A DNA stretch of 52,358 bases from Erythrobacter sp. Lineage in GTDB: Bacteria > Pseudomonadota > Alphaproteobacteria > Sphingomonadales > Sphingomonadaceae. Both the position numbers and the translations under genes were made by a program. This document shows, in pieces, positions 34,207 through 43,512 of this stretch (position 1 is the stretch's first letter; every line of letters begins with the position of its first letter). The notes under the pieces were generated by a model. The model was given only the letters and a program-made list of their open reading frames with translations, searched no databases and was not told the DNA's origin. The DNA lies in the NCBI GenBank assembly GCA_002695185.1, contig NZOF01000208.1, positions 1 to 52,358 of the forward strand, read 5' to 3'.

Positions 34207-35034
34207 TTGTATTCGTTCAATAAACCTTTGCTGGGTGCAGTTGCTTTTCTCGCGCTTGCCACTCCGGGATTCGCTCAGGACACCGGATCGACCATGCTTA
34301 CGTATGCAGACGTCGTCGATCTGGCGGACGGTTCGCCGCTCGTGGTTCGTGCCAGGATTACGGACCAGGTCGCGCTGAAGCCCGAGCGTGCACCGGGCCT
34401 TGCGCCCAATCATGCACGGCTGTTCATCGAGGCGGAGACGGTTGCCCTCCTTTCGGGCAACGTGCCCCTCGGCAAGGAACTGACCTATCTGGTCGATGTC
34501 CCGCTCACCCAGAAGGGCAAGGTGCCCAAGCTGAAGAAGCAAGAGGTCCTGCTTTTCGCGCGCAGTGTACCGGGCAAGCCAGGCTCCCTTCAGCTGACGG
34601 GGCCGAACGCGCAACAGCCCTATACTCCCGAGCTGGAGGCGCGCCTGAGGCCGGTTCTGGCATCGCTCGTTGCCGCGGATGCACCGCCCCGGATCACCCG
34701 CATTGCTGACGCTCTCGCTGTCGAAGGTGCGCTGACGGGCGAATCGGAAACCCAGCTTTTCCTCGACACGGAGAATAACGAGCCGGTTTCCATCACGGTC
34801 GTCCGACGCCCCAATCAGCAGCCGCGCTGGGGTGTTTCCTGGACCGAGATCGTCGACCAGTCCGCACGTCCGCCGCAGAAAAATACCGTCGAATGGTACC
34901 GACTGGCCTGCAGCCTGCCGGCAGCCCTTCCCGGTGAGGCGAACCTGTCGCGTGACACGCGGGCAAGGGAAATCGCCAGTCGCGACTATGCGTTCGTCAT
35001 CCAGCAGCTGGGGGCGTGCGAACGCTCGCTCTGA
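34207..35034 (+). CDS. Secreted protein of unknown function
   Basis: The frame is open from 34087, but TTG 34207 is preferred. GGAAGG ends seven bases upstream, and the product then starts with a clean signal peptide: YSFNKPLLGAVAFLALATPGFA-QD. The 275-residue mature product has no Cys-rich or catalytic motif that I recognise. It has beta-rich stretches (LVVRARITDQV, HARLFIEAETVALL) and two Cys near the C-terminus (LACSL, LGACE). I recall similar proteins only as hypotheticals in Erythrobacteraceae. It is divergent from tonB and stands alone. A periplasmic or envelope role is inferred. Confidence 0.7.
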   Translation: MYSFNKPLLGAVAFLALATPGFAQDTGSTMLTYADVVDLADGSPLVVRARITDQVALKPERAPGLAPNHARLFIEAETVALLSGNVPLGKELTYLVDVPLTQKGKVPKLKKQEVLLFARSVPGKPGSLQLTGPNAQQPYTPELEARLRPVLASLVAADAPPRITRIADALAVEGALTGESETQLFLDTENNEPVSITVVRRPNQQPRWGVSWTEIVDQSARPPQKNTVEWYRLACSLPAALPGEANLSRDTRAREIASRDYAFVIQQLGACERSL

Positions 35035-35079
35035 ATGCGCAGCTTAGGCACGCCGAAGACAAACTGGTTCACGAATGGC

Positions 35080-35099
35080 GGGGCCATGCGCTAGGCCCC
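35080..35099 (+). terminator. GC-rich hairpin after the secreted-protein gene
   Basis: GGGGCC (35080-35085) pairs with GGCCCC (35094-35099) around an eight-base loop. No T-run follows, so it is only a possible terminator. Confidence 0.3.
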
Positions 35100-35195
35100 C
35101 GGCCATGATATGCTTTCGTGATGACATTGATCCGCCCGCCCTCCTGCTGAACCAGCGGGGCGAAGCCCTTGGCTCTTATATACAGGGTGCCGATC

Positions 35196-36497
35196 ATGGC
35201 TGATGCGCTGAGAATCGCCATTGCCGGGCTCGGCACAGTTGGCGCGGGCGTGATCCGCCTGATCGAAACCAATAGCGACATGATCGCGGCGCGTGCCGGG
35301 CGGCCGATCGAGATCGTTGCCGTTTCCGCGCGCGAACGCGGCAAGGACCGGGGCGTGGATTTGTCGCCCTATGCCTGGGTCGACGATATGCAGGCCATGG
35401 CGCAGAGGCAGGATGTCGATGTGGTGGTGGAACTGGTCGGCGGGTCGGACGGTCCGGCGCTGACGCTGGCCCGTTCGGCTTTCGATGCGGGCAAGGGGCT
35501 GGTCACTGCGAACAAGGCGATGGTCGCGCATCACGGGCTGGAGCTGGCCGAAGCGGCGGCGATCCACAATGCGCCTTTCGCTTTCGAAGCGGCGGTTGCG
35601 GGCGGTATTCCCGTGCTCAAGGGCCTGCGCGAGGGGACCGCGGCCAATGCGCTGACGCGGATTTACGGCATCCTCAACGGCACCTGCAACTATGTCCTCT
35701 CCGAAATGGAACAGACCGGCGCGGATTTCGACGAGATGCTCTCCGCCGCACAGGAGAAGGGCTATGCCGAAGCCGATCCGGCCTTCGATATCGAGGGTGT
35801 GGATGCGGCGCACAAGCTGGCGATCCTGGCCGCCATCGGGTTCGGCACGACGATCGATTTTCCCAATGTGAAGACCGAGGGCATCACGCAGGTGCGGGCC
35901 AGCGATATCCAGCAGGCCGATACGCTGGGCTATGTCATCCGGCTGGTCGGCATCGCGGCGCTGGTGGGCGAGGATTGCCGCCTGCTCCAGCGCGTGCGGC
36001 CGTGCCTGGTGCCGTTCCGCCATCCGCTGGCGGCAGTGACGGGGCCGACCAATGCGGTGGTGGCCGAGGGCGACTTTTCCGGGCGGCTTCTTTTCCAAGG
36101 GGCAGGCGCGGGCGACAAGCCGACGGCCAGCGCCGTGGTGGCCGACCTTATCGACATTGCGCGCGGGCAGAGCGGGGCGCCGTTCTCCGTGCCGACGACC
36201 AGCCTCGTCCAGTGCGCGCCGGCCGATCCCGGCACGCGCATCGGGCGCGACTATATCCGCTTTACCGTCGCGGACCGGCCCGGCGTGCTGGCCGAGATCA
36301 CCGCCGCCATGCGCGATGCCGATGTCTCGATCGAGAGCCTGATCCAGCGCGGGCGCGACAAGGATGGCGGCGATGTGCAGGTGGCTATGGTGACGCATGA
36401 GGGGCCGGAGCGCTGCGTGAGCAAGGCGCTCGACCTGCTCGACGGATCGCCTAGCCTGACGGCCCGTCCTCTGGTGATGCCGATCCTGAGCGACTGA
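35196..36497 (+). CDS. hom: Homoserine dehydrogenase
   Basis: It reduces aspartate semialdehyde to homoserine, the branch point to threonine and methionine. The 433-residue protein has an N-terminal NAD(P) fold (IAIAGLGTVGAGV), catalytic-domain landmarks (ANKAM, GGIPVLKGLREG, LNGTCNYVLSEME, the KGYAEADPAFDIEG signature), and a C-terminal ACT domain (FTVADRPGVLAEITAAM) for feedback by threonine. ATG 35196 gives the normal start; the frame opens nine codons earlier. No leader peptide was seen. The 3' end overlaps the convergent gene by 47 bases. Confidence 0.96.
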   Translation: MADALRIAIAGLGTVGAGVIRLIETNSDMIAARAGRPIEIVAVSARERGKDRGVDLSPYAWVDDMQAMAQRQDVDVVVELVGGSDGPALTLARSAFDAGKGLVTANKAMVAHHGLELAEAAAIHNAPFAFEAAVAGGIPVLKGLREGTAANALTRIYGILNGTCNYVLSEMEQTGADFDEMLSAAQEKGYAEADPAFDIEGVDAAHKLAILAAIGFGTTIDFPNVKTEGITQVRASDIQQADTLGYVIRLVGIAALVGEDCRLLQRVRPCLVPFRHPLAAVTGPTNAVVAEGDFSGRLLFQGAGAGDKPTASAVVADLIDIARGQSGAPFSVPTTSLVQCAPADPGTRIGRDYIRFTVADRPGVLAEITAAMRDADVSIESLIQRGRDKDGGDVQVAMVTHEGPERCVSKALDLLDGSPSLTARPLVMPILSD

Positions 36498-37074
36498 CCC
36501 CGTCCGCATCGAGCGGCGGGGGCAAGCCCAGCACCTCGGCATTGTCCTGCTGGCCCTGCTCCGGAGCGGGCGGGGGCGTGACCTTGCCCGAGTCATTGCC
36601 GCGCGGCGCAAGCCCGCGCGCGATCCGGTCAGCGTCGGAGCCAGGCGGAGCATCGGGCAGCGTGGCAAAATCGATCATATAGGCCGGCGGTTTGGGACAA
36701 GGGGGAATGACGCAGAGCCCCGAAACTGTCGCGGGCCCCCGAAAAATCCCGTCCCCTGCAACATCGGGTGCCGGTATCTCATTACGGTTCATCGTGCGCT
36801 GCGCATGACGCCGCTCGGCGGTTTCCTTGTCATAGAGGCGATTCTCTTCATCCGAACGCCTGCGGCAGACGATGATCTCGCCGGTGATGATCGCGGCATC
36901 CTGATCCTCTTCGCAATCCTCGTAAGCCCCCGCTTCGGGGGTGGTATCGACCCTGATATCGATCTTGTCCGGCGGCCGTGCGGTCTGGGCCGGGGGCATG
37001 GTCTGCGCAGATACCGGCGGCGCAGAGATCGCCAACAGGGGAAAACCCAGGGCCAACAGCGCCAGTCTCGACAT
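36451..37074 (-). CDS. Secreted Pro-rich protein of unknown function
   Basis: The 207-residue protein begins with a signal peptide (ALLALGFPLLAISAPPVSAQ). The rest is Pro- and Asp-rich with a short block GEIIVCRRR that recurs, as EIVVCGRR-like segments, in other sphingomonad secreted proteins; this is from memory. Cys residues lie around that block and at LCVIPPCPKPP. There is no membrane domain beyond the signal. It overlaps the hom stop tail-to-tail by 47 bases and is divergent from glpX. The function is unknown. Confidence 0.7.
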   Translation of the reverse strand: MSRLALLALGFPLLAISAPPVSAQTMPPAQTARPPDKIDIRVDTTPEAGAYEDCEEDQDAAIITGEIIVCRRRSDEENRLYDKETAERRHAQRTMNRNEIPAPDVAGDGIFRGPATVSGLCVIPPCPKPPAYMIDFATLPDAPPGSDADRIARGLAPRGNDSGKVTPPPAPEQGQQDNAEVLGLPPPLDADGVSRSGSASPEDGPSG

Positions 37075-37164
37075 TCCACCCCTCTCTGGCTATCCGCCGC
37101 GCATACGATTTCATGCAATCGCGAACCGCATACTCGCACCTCTGGCTCAAGGAATGAACCCTCA

Positions 37165-38136
37165 ATGAATTCGCTCTCTTCGAATCCGCTCGATCGTGTT
37201 CTCGTGCTTGAGATGGTCCGTGTGACCGAGGCCGCTGCCGTAGCGGCATCGAAGCTCATTGGGCGGGGCGACGAGAAGGCCGCCGATGCCGCCGCCGTGG
37301 AAGCCATGCGCAAGGCGTTCGACACGCTTTACATGGATGGCACCGTGGTCATCGGCGAGGGCGAGCGTGACGAGGCCCCGATGCTGTTCATCGGCGAAAA
37401 GGTTGGCGGCGCGCCGGGCAAGGGTCCGAAGATCGACATCGCGCTAGACCCGCTGGAAGGCACCACCATCACCGCCAAGGCCGGGCCCAATTCGCTGGCC
37501 GTGCTGGCCGCGGCGGCAGAAGGCTGCCTGCTCAACGCACCCGACGTCTATATGGACAAGATCGCGGTCGGCCCCGGCTATCCCGACGGGATCATCAGTC
37601 TGGCCAAGACGCCCAGCGAGAATGTGACGGCCGTGGCCGAGGCCAAGGGCGTGAAGCCGTCCGATATCATCGTGTGCGTGCTCGACCGGCCGCGCCATTC
37701 GGACCTGATCGCCGAACTGCGCGGGCTGGGCTGCGGCGTGGTGCTGATTGGCGATGGAGATGTGGCGGGCGTGATCGCGGTGACCGATGAAGACACCACG
37801 ATCGACATGTATATGGGGCAGGGCGGCGCCCCCGAAGGCGTGCTGGCCGCAGCGGCGCTGCGCTGCGTCGGAGGCCAGTTCAACGGCCGCCTGGTCTTCC
37901 GCAACGATGACGAAAAGGCCCGCGCGCGCAAATGGGGGATCGAGGATCTCGACCGCATCTACACGCGTGACGATCTGGTGCGCGGCGATTGCATCTTCGC
38001 CGCCACCGGCGTCACCAGCGGCAGCCTGCTCGAAGGCGTGAAATATCGCCGCGGCGGCACGATGACGACCGAAAGCGTGGTGATGCGCGCATCGAGCGGG
38101 ACCGTGCGCTGGATCAAGGGCGAACACCGCGTCTGA
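37165..38136 (+). CDS. glpX: Fructose-1,6-bisphosphatase, class II
   Basis: It hydrolyses fructose 1,6-bisphosphate to fructose 6-phosphate in gluconeogenesis. The 323-residue protein carries VIGEGERDEAPMLFIGE, the metal/phosphate motif DPLEGTTITAKAGPNSLAVLA, and GQGGAPEGVLAAAALRC, all GlpX hallmarks. The frame is open far upstream; ATG 37165 is chosen because it gives the family N-terminus (LDRVLVLEMVRVTEAAA) and has AAGGA about 11 bases before it. glpX after hom is a frequent order in sphingomonads. Confidence 0.96.
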   Translation: MNSLSSNPLDRVLVLEMVRVTEAAAVAASKLIGRGDEKAADAAAVEAMRKAFDTLYMDGTVVIGEGERDEAPMLFIGEKVGGAPGKGPKIDIALDPLEGTTITAKAGPNSLAVLAAAAEGCLLNAPDVYMDKIAVGPGYPDGIISLAKTPSENVTAVAEAKGVKPSDIIVCVLDRPRHSDLIAELRGLGCGVVLIGDGDVAGVIAVTDEDTTIDMYMGQGGAPEGVLAAAALRCVGGQFNGRLVFRNDDEKARARKWGIEDLDRIYTRDDLVRGDCIFAATGVTSGSLLEGVKYRRGGTMTTESVVMRASSGTVRWIKGEHRV

Positions 38137-38206
38137 GCCGGCCGGGGATGCGCCGCCTGCCTGCCAGCTTGCCGGGCCGCCTATCCCCCGCCCGCACGCC
38201 TGCCAA

Positions 38207-38235
38207 TTGTTGCGTTTTGAGGTCAGCGCTCTAGT
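38207..38235 (+). promoter_or_regulatory. Candidate promoter of prs
   Basis: TTGTTG (38207-38212) and TCTAGT (38230-38235) are 17 bases apart and 38 bases before the prs ATG. Confidence 0.45.
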
Positions 38236-38273
38236 GCGGGCCGACCGCAGCAAATGCCCAAGGATTCGTCCCA

Positions 38274-39209
<936 letters not shown>

Positions 39210-39237
39210 GCTGGCATGGAGCCGGGGACCGGACCGC

Positions 39238-40203
39238 TCAGCGCGGTTCGGCCTCCGGGTCCCGCCACGGGCGCGGTTCATCGCAGCCCAGTCGCTCCAG
39301 CATTTCCAGTCGCCGCGACTGGCGGATTTCCAGATTGATCCGCAGCAGCGGGTTGGGGCCTTTCTTCAGCTTGCCCGGCGTCGTGCCGAAAAACTGGTGC
39401 ATCTCACGTGTGAGGTGCGACTGGTCGAAATAGCGCAGGTGCATTTCGGCCTCTTCATCCTCCATGGCGATGTTGAGCAATGCCGCTGCCATGTCGAGCG
39501 CCCGCGCGCGCCGCATGGCAAAGCGCGGTGAAACGCCGAATTCACGCCCGATGACCCGCTCCAGCGTGCGCCGCGTAATGCGATGGGCATCGGCGAAATC
39601 ATCGAGCGAGGCCCCCGGATCGGTCAGGCACAAAGTCTCGAAATCCTCCACGATGGAGGGCGGGCGCGATGGATCGGCCTTCGCGATCTCGGTGGCGATA
39701 TGGTCTTCCACGCTGCCGATCCAGACCGTGGCATCGTCGTCAGGGGCAAGATCGGGGACCGGCGCGTGTTCGCCGATGGCGCTATGGAGCAGCATTACCT
39801 CGTCGGTCACACTGCCCGGATCGGGCAGGGCCAAATCCCGCATGCCGCCGGGCGCCAAATTGATGGAGACCACCTTGAAGCTGCCGTAGGCGCTCAGCTC
39901 CATCTTCTTCGTGAAAGGTCCGAAATACAGGGCCAGACCATCTGATCCGGGCTCGAACGTCTTCAGCCCGCTGGCCGTGGCGGCTGTCCACGTGGCTCCG
40001 TAGATCACCCGGATCACGGGAAATTCGGTGAATGCCCCGCAGGATATGCTCTGGCCTTCGGGCAGGGTAACGGCAGTCACCCCGAGCCGTGCGATCCAGG
40101 GCTGGAGACATTCCTTGGGCGCGCGATTATGCGAGAGGGGCATGCCCTCCGGTGTCGAACCCGTGGCCGACACTATGCCTGATGGCATCCCCAGCGCCGT
40201 CAT
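39238..40203 (-). CDS. AraC-family transcriptional regulator
   Basis: The 321-residue protein has a variable N-terminal sensing domain (about 1-200) and a C-terminal AraC pair of helix-turn-helix motifs: SLDDFADAHRITRRTLERVIGREFGVSPRFAMRRARALD, then YFDQSHLTREMHQFFGTTPGKLK. ATG 40203 has AGAGGG about eight bases upstream. It is divergent from hisN, with 121 bases between. A GC-rich dyad (CCGGACCGC/GCGGTTCGG, 39229-39251) covers its stop codon. The inducer and targets are unknown. Confidence 0.85.
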   Translation of the reverse strand: MTALGMPSGIVSATGSTPEGMPLSHNRAPKECLQPWIARLGVTAVTLPEGQSISCGAFTEFPVIRVIYGATWTAATASGLKTFEPGSDGLALYFGPFTKKMELSAYGSFKVVSINLAPGGMRDLALPDPGSVTDEVMLLHSAIGEHAPVPDLAPDDDATVWIGSVEDHIATEIAKADPSRPPSIVEDFETLCLTDPGASLDDFADAHRITRRTLERVIGREFGVSPRFAMRRARALDMAAALLNIAMEDEEAEMHLRYFDQSHLTREMHQFFGTTPGKLKKGPNPLLRINLEIRQSRRLEMLERLGCDEPRPWRDPEAEPR

Positions 40204-40324
40204 ATCGACAGCCCTCTTGCCCCTGTTGCACCCATAATCATTTGCGCCCCTTCAGTGCGACCCGAAGGGAATTGGCAGTTTCTTCACACCTTGACCAAAG
40301 CGCCCGACCTGTCAAATGCGCCTT

Positions 40325-41104
40325 ATGGCTACCCCTTCTGATCTCGAACTCGCAAACCGTCTCGCAGATGCCGCCGGGGAGGCGATCCGCCCCCTGTTCC
40401 GGGGTCAATGGAGCGAGGAGCAGAAAGCCGACCGCAGTTTCGTGACCGAAGCGGACAAGGCGGCAGAGGCCGCCATGCGCACCATCCTGGAGGCGGAGCG
40501 GTCCGATGACGGCATCATCGGTGAAGAATACGGCACGAGTAACGAAGGCGCGCGGCGCCAGTGGGTGCTCGACCCGATCGACGGCACCACCAGCTTCATC
40601 GCCGGGCGCCCGATCTTCGGCACGCTGATCGGCCTGTTGCAGGATGGCTTCCCCGTTCTCGGTATCATCGACCAGCCGATTACCCGCGAACGCTGGGCGG
40701 GGCGGATGAGCGAAGGCACCACCTTCAACGGCAAGCCGGTGCGCACCGCGCCCTGCCGCGAACTGTCCGATGCCGTGCTGGGCACTACCTCGCCGCATCA
40801 TTTTTCCGATCACGAGGCCGATCACTTCATGGGTCTGGCCAAAGCCGTGGCAGAGCGGAAGATGATCTATGGCGGCGATTGCTACAATTATGGCCTCGTC
40901 GCCAGCGGCCATGTCGATATCGTCTGCGAGGCGGGCCTCAAGCTGCATGATTTCGCCGCGCTGGCCCCCATCGTGGAAGGCGCGGGCGGCCTGATGTGCG
41001 ACTGGGCGGGTGAACCGCTTCACGCCGAAAGCGATGGCACCGTGCTGGCCATTGGCGATCCGGCAAGGCTGGAAGACGTGCTGGAGGCCATGGGGCACTC
41101 CTGA
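40325..41104 (+). CDS. hisN: Histidinol-phosphatase, inositol-monophosphatase type
   Basis: It dephosphorylates histidinol phosphate, the penultimate part of histidine synthesis. The 259-residue protein has the Mg-binding motifs of the family: GEEYG, DPIDGTTSFIAGRPIFGTLIGLL, and the later HDFAALAPIVEGAGG. The stretch SFIxGxPxFGTLI is characteristic of the HisN subgroup rather than true inositol monophosphatases. ATG 40316 would add three residues; 40325 fits homologues better. Neither has a clear ribosome-binding site. Confidence 0.85.
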   Translation: MATPSDLELANRLADAAGEAIRPLFRGQWSEEQKADRSFVTEADKAAEAAMRTILEAERSDDGIIGEEYGTSNEGARRQWVLDPIDGTTSFIAGRPIFGTLIGLLQDGFPVLGIIDQPITRERWAGRMSEGTTFNGKPVRTAPCRELSDAVLGTTSPHHFSDHEADHFMGLAKAVAERKMIYGGDCYNYGLVASGHVDIVCEAGLKLHDFAALAPIVEGAGGLMCDWAGEPLHAESDGTVLAIGDPARLEDVLEAMGHS

Positions 41105-41139
41105 CCCGGCACCCCTGACCCGGCACCCCTGATCCGGCA
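41101..41139. repeat. Short 14-bp tandem repeat after hisN
   Basis: CTGACCCGGCACCC occurs twice exactly (41101-41114, 41115-41128), followed by a partial third copy with one change (CTGATCCGGCA). The first copy contains the hisN stop. Confidence 0.7.
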
Positions 41140-41180
41140 GGGGCTTTCCGCCCTTTTTCCAGTTTACGCGTTAGAAAGGC

Positions 41181-41945
41181 ATGACGCAGAATACCACTCT
41201 CTTGATCACTGGCGCGGGCAACGGGATTGGCCGCGCGACCCTGATGCATTTTGCCGGCAAGGGCTGGAAGGTCATCGGCCTCGACAAGGATGCCGAAGCG
41301 CTGGCCGAATTGCGCGATGCCCTGCCGCGCGAAAAGGCGCTGCTGCTGACCTGCGATGTGGGCAAGGAGGGCGAGGTAGCCAAGGCGTTCGAGCGGATTG
41401 CCGAATGGCTCGGCGGCCAGCCGCTCCATTGCCTCGTCAACAATTCCGGCATTGCCGATCCCTATTGCGGGCCGCTGGAAGATGTGGCGCTTGCCGATTG
41501 GCAGGCGTGGATCGATGCCAGCCTGACGGCGGCCTTCCTGGTCAGCCGCGCCGCCATGCCGCATTTGCGCCGGGCCGAGAGCGCCAGCATCGCCAACATC
41601 TCCTCCACCCGCGCCGTGATGAGCGAGCCTGAAAGCTTCGCCTATGCGGCGGCCAAGGGCGGGATCGATGCGCTGACCCATTCGATGGCGGTGACGCTGG
41701 GCCCGAAAATCCGCGTCAATGCGATCCGGCCGGGCTGGATCGAAACCGGGCCGTGGCAGAAAAGCGCGTCGCGCTCTCACCCGGAGCATCGCGACAAGGA
41801 TCGGGACCAGCATCCGGTGGGCCGGATCGGGAGGCCCGAAGATATTGCCGGGGCCGTCGACTATCTGCACGGGGCGGGCTTCGTGACCGGCCAGCATCTC
41901 AATGTGGATGGCGGGATGACGGTCAAGATGATCTACGAACATTGA
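41181..41945 (+). CDS. SDR-family oxidoreductase
   Basis: The 254-residue classical short-chain dehydrogenase has the cofactor loop TGAGNGIG near residue 10, the NNSG element, the catalytic Ser in ANISSTRAV and YAAAK, followed by RVNAIRPGWIETG. The C-terminal half ends GQHLNVDGGMTVKMIYEH. It lies two bases before the next SDR gene, forming a pair. The two are distant paralogues and may act on one pathway; the substrate is unknown. Confidence 0.88.
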   Translation: MTQNTTLLITGAGNGIGRATLMHFAGKGWKVIGLDKDAEALAELRDALPREKALLLTCDVGKEGEVAKAFERIAEWLGGQPLHCLVNNSGIADPYCGPLEDVALADWQAWIDASLTAAFLVSRAAMPHLRRAESASIANISSTRAVMSEPESFAYAAAKGGIDALTHSMAVTLGPKIRVNAIRPGWIETGPWQKSASRSHPEHRDKDRDQHPVGRIGRPEDIAGAVDYLHGAGFVTGQHLNVDGGMTVKMIYEH

Positions 41946-41947
41946 CC

Positions 41948-42697
41948 ATGGCGGGCGGCAGATCACTCGATGGGCGGATCGCGCTGGTCACCGGTGCGGC
42001 GCGCGGACTCGGTTTCGCGATTGCGCAGCGGCTGGCAGGCGATGGCGCCGAAGTCTGGCTGGGCGGACGGGATGCGGCGGCGCTCGACGAGGCGTGCCAC
42101 GCGATCGGGGGCAAGGTCCGGCCGCTCGCCTTTGATCTGGCCGATCAGGCACCGATCAAGAGGGCGTTCGGGGCCTTTTCCGGAACAGGTCTCGACATTC
42201 TGGTGAACAATGTCGGCGAACGGGATCGGCGTTCCTTCGAGGAAATCGAGCGGGAGGACATGCGGCGCCTCCTCGAAATCAACCTCGTCGCCCCCTTCGA
42301 TCTGGCCCGCCGCGTCGCCCCGCTGATGCGCTCGCGCGGCTATGGCCGCATCATCAATATCACCTCGATCGCTTCCCTGATCGCACGCGGCGATGCCTCC
42401 TATACCGCTAGCAAATCCGCGCTCGACGGCCTGACTCGCGCACTTTCCGCTGAGCTCGGGCCGGATGGAATCACGGTCAATTCGGTCGCTCCCGGCTTCG
42501 TCCTGACGGAGCGGAACGAGGAATGGTTCACCCGCACATCCGAGGTCGCCGATCACCTTGAGCGCCGCACCTCTCTCGGCCGCTGGGCCAGGCCGGAGGA
42601 AATCGCCGGCCCCGTCGCCTTCCTCGCCTCCCCCGATTCCTCCTATATCACGGGCCATACTTTGGTCGTCGACGGCGGCTACATAACCCACTTCTGA
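41948..42697 (+). CDS. SDR-family oxidoreductase
   Basis: The 249-residue classical SDR has TGAARGLG, NNVGERDRRSFEE, the catalytic Ser in NITSIAS, YTASK and VNSVAPGFVLTERNEEW, ending TLVVDGGY. The layout resembles 3-oxoacyl-ACP reductase and gluconate 5-dehydrogenase relatives. ATG 41948 follows the stop of the upstream SDR by two bases; the frame is open further upstream. The specific substrate cannot be told. Confidence 0.88.
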   Translation: MAGGRSLDGRIALVTGAARGLGFAIAQRLAGDGAEVWLGGRDAAALDEACHAIGGKVRPLAFDLADQAPIKRAFGAFSGTGLDILVNNVGERDRRSFEEIEREDMRRLLEINLVAPFDLARRVAPLMRSRGYGRIINITSIASLIARGDASYTASKSALDGLTRALSAELGPDGITVNSVAPGFVLTERNEEWFTRTSEVADHLERRTSLGRWARPEEIAGPVAFLASPDSSYITGHTLVVDGGYITHF

Positions 42698-42698
42698 C

Positions 42699-42726
42699 TT
42701 GCATTTGCGCGGAGAAGCGCTATTTC
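42699..42726 (+). promoter_or_regulatory. Candidate promoter of rpmI-rplT
   Basis: TTGCAT (42699-42704) and TATTTC (42721-42726) are 16 bases apart and give a leader of about 85 bases before rpmI. The spacer contains GCGC-GGAGAA-GCGC. The leader is long enough for L20-type autogenous control, but no known fold was confirmed. Confidence 0.4.
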
Positions 42727-42817
42727 GCGCGTCTTCACCGACACGTGATTCTCAGCCGGCCTGGCGACAAGGGCTGCCAGGGCTGGTTCGTACGTGTCTC
42801 TGACAAAGGAGATGAAA

Positions 42818-43021
42818 ATGCCCAAGCTGAAGACCAAAAGCGGTGTGAAGAAACGCTTCAAGATCACCGCAACCGGCAAGGTCAAGCACGGTGTCGCCGG
42901 CAAGCGCCACCGCCTGATGAGCCACAATGCGAAGTATATCCGCCAGAACCGCGGCACCACTGTCCTGTCGGAAGCCGACACCAAGACGGTGAAGAAGTGG
43001 GCGCCTTACGGCCTCGACTGA
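42818..43021 (+). CDS. rpmI: Large-subunit ribosomal protein L35 (bL35)
   Basis: This is the short basic 50S protein. All 67 residues fit: [22 protein letters not shown], then [19 protein letters not shown] 42818 follows AAGGAG by six bases; an in-frame ATG two codons earlier lies too close to that site. rplT follows after 23 bases. infC, which often precedes this pair, is absent here. Confidence 0.98.
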   Translation: MPKLKTKSGVKKRFKITATGKVKHGVAGKRHRLMSHNAKYIRQNRGTTVLSEADTKTVKKWAPYGLD

Positions 43022-43044
43022 TCGCGAACTAAGGAGAATACAAT

Positions 43045-43404
43045 ATGCCTCGCATTAAACGCGGCGTTACCACACGCCAGAAGCACAAGCGGCTCCTAGA
43101 CCAGGCCAAGGGCTATCGCGGTCGTCGCAAGAATACCATCCGCGTCGCTCGTCAGGCCGTCGAAAAGGCCGGCCAGTACGCTTATCGCGACCGCAAGGTT
43201 AAGAAGCGGAACTTCCGCGCCCTGTGGATCCAGCGCATCAACGCGGCTGTCCGCGCTGAAGGCCTGACCTATTCGCAGTTCATGCACGGCACCAAGCTGG
43301 CCGGCATCGAACTGGACCGGAAAGTAATGGCCGATCTCGCCATGAACGAAGGCGCAGCATTCAAGGCCATCATCGAGCAGGCCAAGAAGGCGCTTCCCGC
43401 CTAA
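43045..43404 (+). CDS. rplT: Large-subunit ribosomal protein L20 (bL20)
   Basis: It is needed early in 50S assembly and often represses its own operon. The 119-residue protein starts [18 protein letters not shown] with the basic N-terminal arm, then [29 protein letters not shown] and the globular C-terminus LNxRVMADLA-like ([14 protein letters not shown]). It is preceded by AAGGAG and closed by a strong terminator. Confidence 0.98.
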   Translation: MPRIKRGVTTRQKHKRLLDQAKGYRGRRKNTIRVARQAVEKAGQYAYRDRKVKKRNFRALWIQRINAAVRAEGLTYSQFMHGTKLAGIELDRKVMADLAMNEGAAFKAIIEQAKKALPA

Positions 43405-43429
43405 TTAAAATTTCGATGAAAAATCAAGG

Positions 43430-43467
43430 AGCGGGCGTTTTCCAGAAGGAAAGCGCCCGCTTTTTTG
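43430..43467 (+). terminator. Rho-independent terminator after rplT
   Basis: AGCGGGCGTTTTCC (43430-43443) pairs with GGAAAGCGCCCGCT (43448-43461) with one G-T pair, around the loop AGAA, followed by TTTTTTG. Confidence 0.92.
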
Positions 43468-43500
43468 TAATATCAGCTAGTACGAATATGAAAGTTGCTC

Positions 43501-43506
43501 TATAAT
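43501..43506 (+). promoter_or_regulatory. Consensus -10 box (TATAAT) at the start of the AraC gene
   Basis: A perfect TATAAT lies inside the most upstream reading of the next gene. The -35 region 17 bases before it (TAGTAC) is poor. Transcription would start about 43513, at a GTG. Confidence 0.35.
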
Positions 43507-43512
43507 AGTCGG

